A DNA stretch of 64,000 bases. It comes from Ypsolopha sequella (taxonomy: Eukaryota > Arthropoda > Insecta > Lepidoptera > Ypsolophidae). Where the stretch lies: assembly GCA_934047225.1 (NCBI GenBank), contig OW203998.1:15887280-15951279 (forward strand), given 5' to 3'. This document shows, in pieces, positions 54,605-64,000 of this stretch (position 1 is its first letter; every line of letters begins with the position of its first letter). The translations under genes were made by a program, and so were the position numbers. The notes beneath the pieces were generated by a model. That model ran no database searches. It saw only the letters and a list, made by a program, of their open reading frames with translations, and had not been told where the DNA came from.

Positions 54605-54996
54605 TAATAGTAGTTTATGCTACAAGGGCGCAAAGGAATAAATTACGAGAACGATTTAAAACACGAGCGTAGCGAGTGTTTTAAACGTAACCGAGTAATT
54701 CATTGCTTTTACGCCCGTGTATCATACTACATTTTTCAATGCATAGTGTGAGGAAATGAAAACAAATATAATCTTGTGAACTTTAAATTATAATTGGCTC
54801 AAAAGGACTGTATCCAGAGCCGTAAAACGGTGTAAAAAAAGTATAACGTCTATGGTACACAGGAAAGGCTGCAGGTTAGCCAACCATTGTAAATAAATTA
54901 AAAAAATATATATATTAAAGCCCTAGGGCAAAATAATCGACTTTCTGTTCGGTTTTGATGCATAAAAAGTGGGCCTTTACGAGCACATGCATTGAA
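54605..54996 (+). repeat. Dispersed repeat A, copy 3 (complete palindrome)
   Basis: The 5' part (about 54608-54737) is an imperfect palindrome: 'gggcgcaaaggaataaatta' mirrors 'taattcattgcttttacgcc', with 'acacgagcgtagcgagtg' at the tip. The rest matches 1-352 and 38176-38545. This is the most complete copy. Confidence 0.8.
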
Positions 54997-55419
54997 AAGT
55001 ATATTTTGTTAGATTTAACATGTATTTATTCCAGAGAATATGCATGATATGTGTAAGGTAATTAAAACATCGAAACATCGATTTTCATGTTCATGTCCCA
55101 CGTAGCACGTTCTAATGTTTTGTTTTATTATCTACAATTATTTAAGTTTTTCTGTTTTTAACATAATGGCAATATTTCATTATTTATTTATTATTTCCAC
55201 GAAATCGTAGATCAAGATGTATAAAATTAAATCTGAGTGAGACACATAATAATATTGAGGAGTCAGAGCAAAAATTTGTTACATAAAATAATTGCTAAAA
55301 AGTACGAACATTAAAATAATAATCTGTTGACATTGCAGATTTCTTCTTCGAATGTACAAGAGCGCAACTTCACTTTGACTAACACATATTTTTTTTAATT
55401 CAACTACACTTGAGGCAAA
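54997..55419. other. AT-rich flank of the THAP-containing transposon
   Basis: No gene recognised. The flanking duplication cctctac of the neighbouring element starts at 55420. Confidence 0.4.
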
Positions 55420-55479
55420 CCTCTACCACAGTATAAGCAAAGACAGTAGGGAAACTACCTGTAAGCGCTCCGATTCGAG

Positions 55480-55641
55480 CCTCAGACATCAGACGCGTGC
55501 TCTACACGCCGTCTAAGCAGACATGGGGGGTCAATCGCTGGGGCCGCGGTGGCGCCGCGCCGCGCTTGCCTTGCCAGTACGCGCAGACGTAAGCGGGTGA
55601 TAGGACGTGGCGTTTGTAAAGTCTGTGCCGACCTGAACACG
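55480..55641 (+). promoter_or_regulatory. GC-rich putative promoter/5' UTR of the THAP exon
   Basis: This CpG-rich block ('gccgcggtggcgccgcg') contrasts with its AT-rich surroundings and directly precedes the ATG at 55642. No TATA box is evident. The small ORF upstream on the same strand (from 55549) reads into the exon in frame, so an earlier start cannot be excluded. Confidence 0.4.
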
Positions 55642-55733
55642 ATGTCGCAAAGATATTGTTGCGCATTTGGATGCCTAAATTCGTCACGAAAAAAGGAAAT
55701 CGCCTATTTTAAACTTCCGGCTGATGTCCAAAG
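55642..55733 (+). CDS. THAP zinc-finger N-terminal exon
   Basis: The exon encodes MSQRYCCAFGCLNSSRKK followed by EIAYFKLPADVQ and ends AAAG|GTAAGA in phase 2. A near-N-terminal C-x(2-4)-C pair, then basic residues and 'F.LP.D...R', is the opening of the THAP (C2CH) DNA-binding domain, with 'KLP' where 'RFP' is typical. The remaining Trp and C-x2-H of the domain must lie on a later exon that I did not find within the element. Its place inside perfect terminal inverted repeats suggests a transposase remnant; a host THAP gene is the alternative. Confidence 0.6.
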
Positions 55734-56294
55734 GTAAGACTAAAAAATATCACTCAAGAGTAGTACCTACTTACATTACAAATTAAATTTTTGAAATTGT
55801 CGCGTTCTTTTTATGTATGTTCATACTGTCTGTTACCAGGGCAAAATAAATAGTTAATAGATTTAAGTACGCTTGTCAGAACAAAAAGCAGGTTTCTTTG
55901 AGTTTGAATTTGACTTTTTTGTCGGTTGTCGCCGCCGTCGCCGCCGCCGCGCTGCCGCAAGCAAGTCTAGCCAACCAATCGGTGGAGCGGCGCGCGGTAC
56001 TTTCAATCAAACGGCAGATACGACGAATATGCGGAATATGTCTCAGAGTAAATATATTTATGGTATACAACTCCGCTATTATAGAATTTGCTGGAATGGG
56101 TCAGAGTAAATGTGGAGGAAGTTACCGTGGGCAATCATTACGTAAACAATCATCTATCTTTAGCTATAGTAGAAAAAAAGTCATGTCTATCTGTACATTA
56201 AATATTTTTTATGAAATTTAAAATTTAACGAGTTATTTATTAGTAAATATTTTTGTACTGAGGCCAAAACTAAAATTTTTGTCTCTCTGTCTAT

Positions 56295-56475
56295 CTTTCT
56301 GTCTTAAATTCAAATTCAAATTAAAAAAATAGTTTATTTTGCAAAGTAGGTATATACAAGATGACTTTTTGATCATCGTCCAAATTCATGCTGGAGGCTT
56401 GATAAGTGATCAGTATCTTGGATTAGTAACAATTTTTGTGAAATTTCATTTTACGAATTTCACCAAAATTGTTAT
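56295..56475 (-). repeat. LINE-E tail and hairpin fragment inside the transposon
   Basis: 'aaattcaaattcaaattaaa' followed by 'gtttattttgcaaagtaggt' is the minus-strand 3' end shared with LINE-E copies at 59370 and 62550. Next to it 'ccaaattcatgctggaggct' and a small foldback ('ttttgtgaaatt'/'aatttcaccaaaa') match the element at 59095-59355. Confidence 0.65.
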
Positions 56476-57094
56476 TGATGCATGAACTGTTTCTAAGAAT
56501 GCGAATATATTACACAATTAAATTTAACAACCAAGCTTTTAAAACAAGCCGAAACAGGCGAAAATATTTTTCTGTGTCTAATTTATAATTTTATAAATAA
56601 CATTCCTGATGCAAAAGTAATTTGTCTTTTTTATTATTCTATTAGCAGGGTGATTGGTAATTCAACCAGTTCCTTCGTGGTTATTTTGAAGTGAATACTT
56701 CCATGGTCGCGTCTCGTATAGGGGGGGCTGTTCAGAACGTGTTCTAGACATTTTCATATTTAGTGTTTGAGAATACTTTGACGGGGTAGTTCTTTTGGGG
56801 TAGTTTTTTAAATTTGGGAAAGCTTATTGACTTGATCTGCTCATTAGGGAAGGATAATTTAATTTCTTAATACAGATTATTACTACGTTTTTTAATCGTT
56901 CATTATTTATTATTTAAGATAAGTTAATGCTTATTTTTAATATTGATATGACGATGACGAGTCTTATCGTATCTCGAAAAACCCAAATAATGATATGAGT
57001 GAGCGACAGCCCTAACGCTTCGGTGGCGCGTAGGTATTTAACTCAGGAATTCGGTTCAATTTCCCTACTGTCTTTGCTTATACTGTGCCTCTAC

Positions 57095-57819
57095 ACTTTT
57101 AGCAAGTACAGAATCACAAGTGTGAGGAGCGTATCACGATATTTTTGCGATCAAACAGTACGGCACGCTCCTTGCACTTGTCATTCAACTAGTGGCGTTG
57201 CGCGCGATTAAATATTATACTACGAGCCCAAGTTTTTGATTTTTGGCACGATTTTTGACCGCTCGGTGAAAGTGGTAAGGGATTAGCTCATGTGTTCATT
57301 ATGCCCACAAAATTACCAAGATCGATAGAGAAAAATGAATAGCACAGTCAAGGTCAGACATCAAAAACCGTGCCGCTACCTGTATCCTCTTAATTATTGT
57401 ACATCAATCCATCCTATCGTGAAAATCAGTAATCAGATTCCGCGATCAAATGAGAATAATCCTCTAGGTCAACCTTCTAAAGGCTGCATACACTAGCCCT
57501 TTACAACTTGATGAAATACAAACTGTGTCAGGAGGCTGCCGAAATTATGTGACCCTTACGTAGAACCTTTATAGCTTCTGTGACTCTTGACATATGGGTT
57601 ATAATCGCATGGAACCTATTTTATGTTTGTGTAAGCAAACTATCCCTGTTGACAGGCTTTGAATAGGTAAACACGGTTTAAGATAGAATCATACAACAAA
57701 AATTGGAAGCTTTTGAAGGGAAATGTTAAATAAAATCGCGTTGCTAGTAAATTTTGTAAAATTATAAAACAATTGTATCTACAGAGAAAAACTTAATCTT
57801 ATTTAAAAAATACAGGAAC
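57095..57819. other. Non-coding DNA, nothing firm recognised
   Basis: A weak inverted pair 'tttttggcacgattttt' / 'aaaaaccgtgccg' spans about 57240-57375. No gene. Confidence 0.35.
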
Positions 57820-58265
57820 AGATTTAGTAGAGTATGTAGAGATGCTTAAAGACACATTCTTTCCACTATAGATAAATGTAACAATACAAACATTCGGCAG
57901 TTTCTTAAGACTCTATGAGTTGGTAAATCTTCTACTTCAACGTCTGACGGTGTAGATCTTAATAGTCCTAATAAATTCTTAATTTATATTATTTTTATGT
58001 TTATTTCATAAATATTTTAATTTTAAGTAGGTTTATGTATTTCTTGTTTGGTATGTATACGTATATGTTAAGCAATAAAAAACATAGGTACGTTCTATCA
58101 TAATGTTAGCATTATGTAATTTTAGTTTAAATAACCCTCACATAATTTGTTAGCATTTACAATACCCCTTTTTATGTTAGTTTTTTTAAACATTTTAATT
58201 TCTTTCTACCCAAAGGTTGCCTGGGAGATATTGCTATAAGCAATAAAAGTACCACCTTTTTACAC
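57820..58265 (+). pseudogene. LINE-A relic with internal deletion
   Basis: The peptide 'FSRVCRDA' then 'RHILSTIDKCNNTNIRQFLK' and 'TL.VGK' corresponds to 'CNSACRHARRQHIYESIEN' and 'NLWKFLKTLGVGK' in the intact LINE ORF, with stops. Soon after, the sequence jumps to UTR-like DNA with 'gttgcctgggagatattgct' near 58215, so most of the RT is missing. Confidence 0.6.
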
Positions 58266-58499
58266 AATTTCTGTTCTCTATGTAAAAATGTTTTTTAAAT
58301 ATACATGTAAATGTATAAAAGTGTGATAAATCAAACAAAATAAATAAAATTCTTACATTAGTACGGTCGCTTGAAATTTAAGTTAGTTTTATTACAGTTT
58401 AAAAATTTCAATCCATATGAGAGCGTTAAAAGAACTGTTATTAAAGTTTAGTTTGTTAAGGTGCGGTCGACCGTACTCCGTAAAGTACACACACACACC

Positions 58500-58965
58500 C
58501 TTGTTTGTACAGAGGGCTAATCGAGGACTATGGTTGTATATTAACAATTCGAGGACCCTCTGAAAAACTATGTTAAAGACAACTTACGGCCTTATTTCCT
58601 AGATGAAAAGAACCATAACAAAAAATCTGGTTTAGTTAGAGCGGTGACAAAATGCTATCTCATCTTTTGTTTGCTTGACTTTTCTTGACCAGCCCGAGGA
58701 CTTCTGATACACGCGCAAACAGTCCCAGAGACGTCCTTCTGAGGACATATGTGTGAACCAACCGAGGACTTTAATCCATGTTCAGGGATGTCAGTCAGAG
58801 GACCTTTTTTCACACACTTTTCTAGTGTCAAGTACCTGACGAGGACCTTGTGTTAGACTTCCCAAGAACAGACCGTGGACGTTTTTCCGAGTATAACATG
58901 TACTAAACGAGGACCACATTTTCTTCACATTCACTTCTAATAAATAAGTACCATCCGAGACCTTT
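58500..58965 (+). other. Cluster of CGAGGAC-type and TTCACACA-type motifs (left cluster)
   Basis: CGAGGAC or one-base variants occur near 58522, 58548, 58692, 58739, 58760, 58796, 58839 and 58910, all in the same orientation. TGTGTGAA/TTCACACA occurs near 58749 and 58804. Spacing is irregular (20-145 bp), so it is not a simple tandem repeat. No ORF. Confidence 0.6.
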
Positions 58966-58969
58966 TTTG

Positions 58970-59094
58970 ATTTTCGCGCCGATTTCTTCGTGACATTAAC
59001 TGAAAAATCTCATGAAGCATCGCTAACTGTAATATTTTGTTTTAGGAGATCCGTTTCCTATACAAAATTTCAGGCCTATTCCTGAGCTAAATTT
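58970..59094. other. Short unrecognised spacer
   Basis: No feature is recognised. Confidence 0.3.
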
Positions 59095-59355
59095 ACATAC
59101 AAGACGACTTTGATTTATATGACCAAATTCATACTAGAGACTTTGTAAATGATCAATAAAAGGTAAAATGAACCATTCTGTGAAATTCACGAAATAAAAT
59201 TTGGGCTTCTTACATAAATTAAGTTGGGGTTACTCTTAAATTAGTATAGGGGCACAACAAACTTTTTTTGTATTATGCAAAAGAGTAATTGAACCTTGGC
59301 CCTAATGACTTATCAGGTCTCCAGTATGAATTTGGTCACATAAATTACAGTCACC
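59095..59355. repeat. Inverted-repeat element with 'accaaattcatactgg' arms
   Basis: 'atgaccaaattcatactaga' (about 59120) is mirrored by the inverted right arm at 59285-59345 over about 60 bases. A related fragment lies at 56370-56475. No coding capacity; a probable MITE. Confidence 0.6.
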
Positions 59356-59369
59356 TCAGATGTATTAAC

Positions 59370-60610
59370 TATAAATTTAATCAAATTCAAATGGTTTATT
59401 TTGTAAAGTAGGTGAAAATTATACACTTTTTAAAAGTCAAATTTAATCTAATAAAAATTTATTTTATATAGTAATAATAAACGTACTTACACTAAATGTT
59501 TATTTAATACATGCAGAAATATATATACGATTCAAATAATAGGTAAAATTTATAATGATACAAGGTGAAATTAAATCAACCGCCCGAACCCAAACCGGAG
59601 ACCCGGCCAGCGACCAGGAAGAGGCCGACCAAATCCCACCTTTAATATATATACAACATACTAATAGGTTACATATATAAATGCATGCCTATCCCCACCC
59701 ATTCGATTAGTCTTGTTAAGAAGAAGGGCAAGAAACTTTGCAAGATCATGTCTTTTTTTGCATATTTCCTTTTTTTGACATATCTGCTACATTCTTAAAC
59801 TTAAACTAGACTATTTACTTATACCTTCTTTAAGTTAAGGGATAATAAAATACAAGACAGCAGGAATTTACGATTACCATCATCCAAGTATTCACTTATT
59901 TTATAATATGCCTTTTTCAGTTATCTTTGCTTAATATACAGTTTAAACTTATTCTATGACAAAGTTAGGATCTCCTTTGGAAGTTTATTGTAAAATCCTA
60001 TACCAGGTCCATCAAAAGAGGTACTCACTTTGACAAGTCTGATTTTTGGAAAAGCCAGTTTATGTTTATTTCTGGTTTCTTTACAGTGTTGTTCGCCAAT
60101 TCTCGGGAAAGAATCAATTTTTTTTCTGACATATCTAAGAATTTGGTAAATAAATTCACAAGAAACAGTTAACATATGAATTTCTTTGAATTTTTCTCTT
60201 ATTGAATCCCGGTGCTTCATATTATAAATTGCCCAAATTGTTCTCTTTTGCAAAACAAAGACTGTGTCTATATCCCTGGCTTTACCCTACAACAGAAAAC
60301 CGTATGACATAATACTGTGAAAGTAACTAAAATAGACTAATCTAGCAGTATCTACATCAGTAATTACATCAATAATTCGTCTAACAGCGTATGCGGCTGA
60401 ATTAAGCCTACCACAGAGGGCTTCTATATGAGGACCTCACTGAAGACGAAAATCTATTGTAATGCCTAAAAACTTAATTTCCTTAACTTATTCGAGTTTG
60501 GACCCCTCAAAAGCAAATTAACATCCTTTTGAATAACGTTTGGTAACGTAAATTTTATAAATTTTGTCCTTTTTGCATTTAAAATGTTTCATGATTAACG
60601 CAATCGAAAG
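59370..60610 (-). pseudogene. LINE-E RT C-terminal region and 3' UTR, 5'-truncated
   Basis: On the minus strand the peptide runs 'PHIEALCGRLNSAAYAVRRI', 'DTARLVYFSYFHSIMSYG', then a 99-codon open frame (59954-60253) beginning MQKRTIWAIYNMKHRDSIRE and ending 'GPGIGFYNKLPKEILTLS'. This is the thumb and C-terminal part of a jockey-like non-LTR RT ('...RAIY.L..R.SLR..FK...ILTV'). At least two stops lie upstream. The UTR includes 'cctggtcgctggccgggtct' and ends in a hexanucleotide-like tail at 59375-59395. Confidence 0.8.
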
Positions 60611-61476
60611 CTTTTGAGAGGTCTCCAAAACTGGTGGAAAAAAAAATTTGAAAAAAATCATATTTATAATATGTATTTACGTTAAGATAACATGAAAAAT
60701 AAAGCGTTTGAGAAATTCACCAAAAAAAATTACAAAATTAAATTTATCATCTACAATACGAAACCCTAGGTATGCGAGTCTGACTCGCATTTGGCCGGTT
60801 TTTTTATTTTGACATTTCACAAATTCTAACGTATCATAGTGCGCACTGCGCACTACAGCGTTACATGCAAACATGCATGTGTGAGTACCTTTTACTATTG
60901 TATGTATTACTATGTAACGCTATTACTATGTAACGCTGCCAGATCGTGCGGCTAGCTGATCACTACGACGTTGCCGCTCCGAATGTTTACTGCATCTTCG
61001 CAACTTACTAAATATGAGCATTTGAACGAGTGTTGCCATTTTACCAGGTGTTCCATGGTTCCGGTATGCAATACGGAAATTTTATCTCTTGAGGTCTAAG
61101 CATTCTCAAGTTTTTGTCTATCCTGACAATAAACACGAAATAAAAAAATAGGTACCTATGTCTTGTATTCACAATATTTGTATATTTGTTGTGTGAGCCT
61201 GGTGCCTTTGACCTATTGTGTTATTGTGCCAGAAACAATCAAGACAGTGAAACTGCTGCCAAGGAAAAAAAAATCCCTATAATTATCCGAGATGGAGTTT
61301 TCAAAATGATTAAAAAGCAGATCTATTTCTATCAGGTTTGTAAAATTAATGTTCAATCAATCAATTAATACAGCCGTAACAGTCAACGGCAGGAGTTGGG
61401 GTGTCAAGGTTTGGGAGGGGGGGAGAGGGTTGGAAGGGATCCCCTGGTACCGCTCCCCCCACAAGAAGATCCTTAG
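60611..61476. other. Non-coding DNA with R1 scrap and a 16-bp tandem pair
   Basis: 60765-60805 carries 'gactcgcatttggccggttt', the reversed start of R1. 'attactatgtaacgct' occurs twice in tandem near 60906-60938. The ORFs here are chance. Confidence 0.45.
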
Positions 61477-62390
61477 TTTTTTGGGGTCCCGTACCCAAAG
61501 GGCCAAATGTAGCCCTTTTAATTTCACTCTGCTTGCTGTCTGTCCGTCCATTCATAAGTTACGTGGGTCTCTAGCTCTTAGATGGAATGAGTTACAGAGC
61601 TGAAATTTGGACATTTTACGATGAATGTTGACCCAAAACTAAATATGTTTTTATTTATTAACAAGAAATTTAAATAACATAAATGATACAAAATTATAAA
61701 TAACACAAAAAATAAAAAAATATTTGAAATTTAATAAATAAGTTTATTTTTAAACCGAATATTAAATCAAAAATAGATTTTTTGTATTTTTCAGGCAAAA
61801 TGGCCGATTTTTTCTTACACTGGCTTAGGGTGTCAATGTCTCAAACTCATTAAGGGTCCAAGTTCGGAAATTGGGCTAAAACAGGGTTTGGAATGATCAC
61901 TTTAGATGACAAAACATATTTCAAAATCATAATAACACATAAAAAAACATTATAAAAAATACAGTTTTCAGACACGATTTATAGTTTTTCCACATGATGC
62001 AAATGTTGCAAAAAATTCAAAATAACTGAAGTTTTCCATGCGTGGCTGCGGACTACAGCAAGGTAGGCAGTTACAAAATATAAGAGTTCGCAGGACTTAT
62101 TTCCACGGAGCGCTGACCCTTAAGTAGAGTACAAACAATTTCAAAAATTAAGAAATAGGGAGCCGTCGAAGTGGTTAGTTTTAGACCATTTTTGTTATTG
62201 AAATAGCTTGTTAGGAATTTGAAATATCTGTATATTATGTATCATATACCAAACTGTTTTAAACAACAAATACTAAACCACTGATCTGTTATGTAGTTTG
62301 TAAGCTGTGACCAAATCAATTAATCATCCCATGTACGGAACCGTAATAGAGCGAAGCCCGACTTGCACTTTTCCGGCTATTCTATTAAAT
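61477..62390 (-). repeat. Dispersed repeat R1, long minus-strand copy
   Basis: It starts 'ggggtcccgtacccaaaggg' and ends 'gcgaagcccgacttgcactt' 'ttccggc', so it is R1 read backwards, longer than other copies at about 0.9 kb. Non-coding. Confidence 0.65.
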
Positions 62391-62544
62391 TTTAAACAAA
62401 TTCTCCTTGATGAATGACAAATGTGGAAAAAGCGACAAAAGTATGTCAGGATCGTGGCTTGTAAAATATCTTTGTAAAATGTCTACAAAATAATACAAAT
62501 CAAAACATGAAAATAATTAATTATTTGTAGGTGTTCGAACCTAG
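62391..62544. other. Short unrecognised spacer
   Basis: No feature is recognised; an A-rich run lies at 62548-62560 next to the following LINE tail. Confidence 0.3.
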
Positions 62545-62940
62545 AACAAAAAAAAAAAAATTCAAAAAGTTTATTTTGCAAAGTAGGTATATATAATACA
62601 CGTTTCACAAGTCAAATTTTAATCTTATAAAAATATATGTAATAAAATAATAAATGTACATGAACTACTTAGATTAAATGTTTATTTAATTTATGTAGCA
62701 ATATATATACAATTAAAATTGTAGGTAAAATATTATTATACAAGATGAAATCCAATCAACCGCCCGAACCCATACCGGAGACCCGGCCAGGGACCAGGAA
62801 CAAGGTTCAATGATCACCAACCGAGCCCCCAGCACGAATCCAGGCGGCTGACCAAATCCCATCCTATATACTACATAGTAATAGGTTACGTATATAAATA
62901 CATGCCTACCTCCGCCCATTCGATTAGTCTTGCTAAGAAG
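62545..62940 (-). pseudogene. LINE-E 3' UTR fragment, minus strand
   Basis: 'gtttattttgcaaagtaggt' and 'accgcccgaacccataccgg' match 59385-59740, with an extra stretch ('caaggttcaatgatcaccaa') not in that copy. No RT residues remain. Confidence 0.7.
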
Positions 62941-63429
62941 ATATATACCATGGTCTGCAATGTTAGTTCACGTCACAATCAAACGCACAACACGATTTTC
63001 TATCGATATGACCGAAGTTTATTATTACTACTTAATTACTATAGTGACAATTTACATGACTGTGTAAGATTTCTTGTAAAGAATATACAGAGATCGAATA
63101 GAATAAAAGTTCGCAATTCTTTGCCACTAGACTGATCTCGATGACCGCGGGCGCTGGGACTGGTGTATAAGTTATTCACTCCAGACGAGTGTTAGCTCGG
63201 CGATTGCATTGAGACATAGCGATTATCAATTTTATATTTTGTGATTATCAAACAAGTTGCACAATGTCAGAAGACTTACTTTCTAAAATATTTTTTGTTT
63301 ACTGTGCGAAAATAAATTACTAAATCTAAGCAATAAGTTTAATTTAAAACAAGTAGTTTGCTTTCATACATACTAACTTTTACGTTGTTATTATTTTTTG
63401 TATGTTCATTGTGTAAAATCTATGATTAC
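62941..63429. other. Non-coding DNA before the right motif cluster
   Basis: The ORF at 62902-63135 starts in the LINE UTR and is not credible. Nothing else is recognised. Confidence 0.35.
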
Positions 63430-63830
63430 CAATCGAGGACGGAAAAATCACACACCTTTGTCTTGTAAATGCGTCCAGACGAGGACCTGAATACACTTTG
63501 TCAGGAAAAGCTACCCATCCGAGCTCCATGAGTGTAAATTAACACACAAGTCCCCATAAAGTACCAGCAACATGACTAGAGTGTTAAAGGTAGTGTGTGA
63601 AAATCGATAGTGGCGCCGCCTGGTGTTCACACACTGTCGGTGTGTGAACATGAATGATCGTGACCAAACCGAGGTTTTCCTCAGATTTCCTTATTAAATA
63701 TATCAAAAGGATCATAATCGCGTGTAGAATACGGTACTGTAATTAAGTCTACCCGGGGACCCATGAAAAAGTCCTCGGTTGGAAAACGTCCTCGAAAGTT
63801 CCTTGTGTATTCAGGTGCAAGTCCTCGAAA
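63430..63830. other. Cluster of CGAGGAC/GTCCTCG and TTCACACA motifs (right cluster)
   Basis: CGAGGAC occurs near 63433 and 63480; GTCCTCG (its reverse complement) near 63770, 63788 and 63812. Partial forms (ccgagctcc, ccgaggtttt, ccggggacc) lie between. TTCACACA or TGTGTGAA is seen at about 63594, 63626 and 63641, and 'tcacacacc' at 63449. The same two motifs make up the left cluster at 58.5-59.0 kb. Confidence 0.6.
63625..63649. repeat. Perfect dyad gttcacaca-N7-tgtgtgaac
   Basis: Nine-base arms are exact reverse complements around a seven-base spacer. The half-site is the TTCACACA motif found repeatedly in both clusters, so this could be a dimer binding site. Confidence 0.6.
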
Positions 63831-64000
63831 AGTACTTAAAACAAACACACATCCTCACACAACACACAAAAAATAATTTTAAAATAACCGAAAAAGAATA
63901 ATTACGCGGAATGTCCGCAGAACTGACATTATAATCATTGGCGGGCAAAATTCAAAAAGTATACTTACATTCGCTTCAGTTGTGTTGGCTGTTTAATTAA
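63831..64000. other. Window end, nothing recognised
   Basis: AC-rich ('aacacacaaaaa') then AT-rich DNA; no feature recognised. Confidence 0.35.

Larger units (their letters stand above)
55427..57087 (+). mobile_element. P-element-like DNA transposon (1.66 kb, THAP exon inside)
   Basis: A 28-bp perfect terminal inverted repeat beginning CACAGTATAAGC lies at 55427-55454 and, inverted, at 57060-57087. Immediately outside on both sides is cctctac (55420-55426, 57088-57094), a 7-bp duplication. P elements carry terminal repeats starting CA, make duplications of about 8 bp and encode a THAP-domain transposase; a THAP-like exon is present here. The interior is too short for a full transposase, and a LINE tail (near 56300-56350) has inserted. 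Likely a non-autonomous or internally deleted copy. Confidence 0.65.

Noticed and set aside
55873..56221. Overlapping ORFs around a CCG-rich stretch inside the THAP element
   Set aside because: Three frames on both strands are open because of the GC-rich tract; none reads as the missing THAP half or a transposase.

Overview
The window is AT-rich animal nuclear DNA, most likely from a moth or butterfly (Lepidoptera). That assignment is inference from the repeat content. Dispersed repeats with the paired landmarks 'ccggccaagtgc' and 'ggttccgtacc', LINE tails ending in ATTC repeats or 'gcctgtctccc', and BEL/Pao, Penelope-like and LINE sequences together are typical of lepidopteran genomes. I see no complete host gene. 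Nearly everything recognisable is a transposable element, and many are nested.

Left part (1-20 kb): two closely related BEL/Pao LTR retrotransposons lie on the minus strand (864-6262 and 13910-19331). Each has matched LTRs, its own 5-bp target duplication and a full-length gag ORF, but pol has collapsed to remnants of protease and integrase with no RT core. The first copy split an older LINE, whose uninterrupted relative sits at 38.6-39.8 kb. Between the two copies are a second LINE 3' end, a Helitron-like 3' end and a Penelope-like fragment with a GIY-YIG endonuclease.

Middle (20-44 kb): a second Penelope-like fragment, several copies of an unclassified dispersed repeat (called R1 here), one R1 copy carrying a nested TTAA-flanked MITE, a tRNA-Thr-like sequence, and a LINE with one uninterrupted 1052-codon endonuclease/RT reading frame (34059-37217). 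A foldback element at 39.8-40.4 kb carries an almost perfect 60-bp-arm hairpin. Two short possible host exons (20694-20781 plus strand; 31822-31880 minus strand) are the only hints of host genes.

Right part (44-64 kb): a decayed DIRS-type tyrosine-recombinase retrotransposon (45006-50225) still shows inverted terminal repeats and an internal complementary region matching both outer ends. At 55427-57087 a 28-bp perfect terminal inverted repeat with a 7-bp flanking duplication encloses an exon that looks like the start of a THAP domain, which suggests a P-element-like transposon. At 58.5-59.0 and 63.4-63.8 kb, two clusters of the motifs CGAGGAC and TTCACACA (both orientations) are not explained by any element I recognise.

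The coding parts are self-contained mobile-element modules: gag with trans-mobilised LTRs, EN+RT LINEs, GIY-YIG PLE remnants, and gag/RT/RNase H/YR remnants of DIRS. They do not form a pathway or operon. Identities and boundaries were read by eye; percentages are rough estimates.
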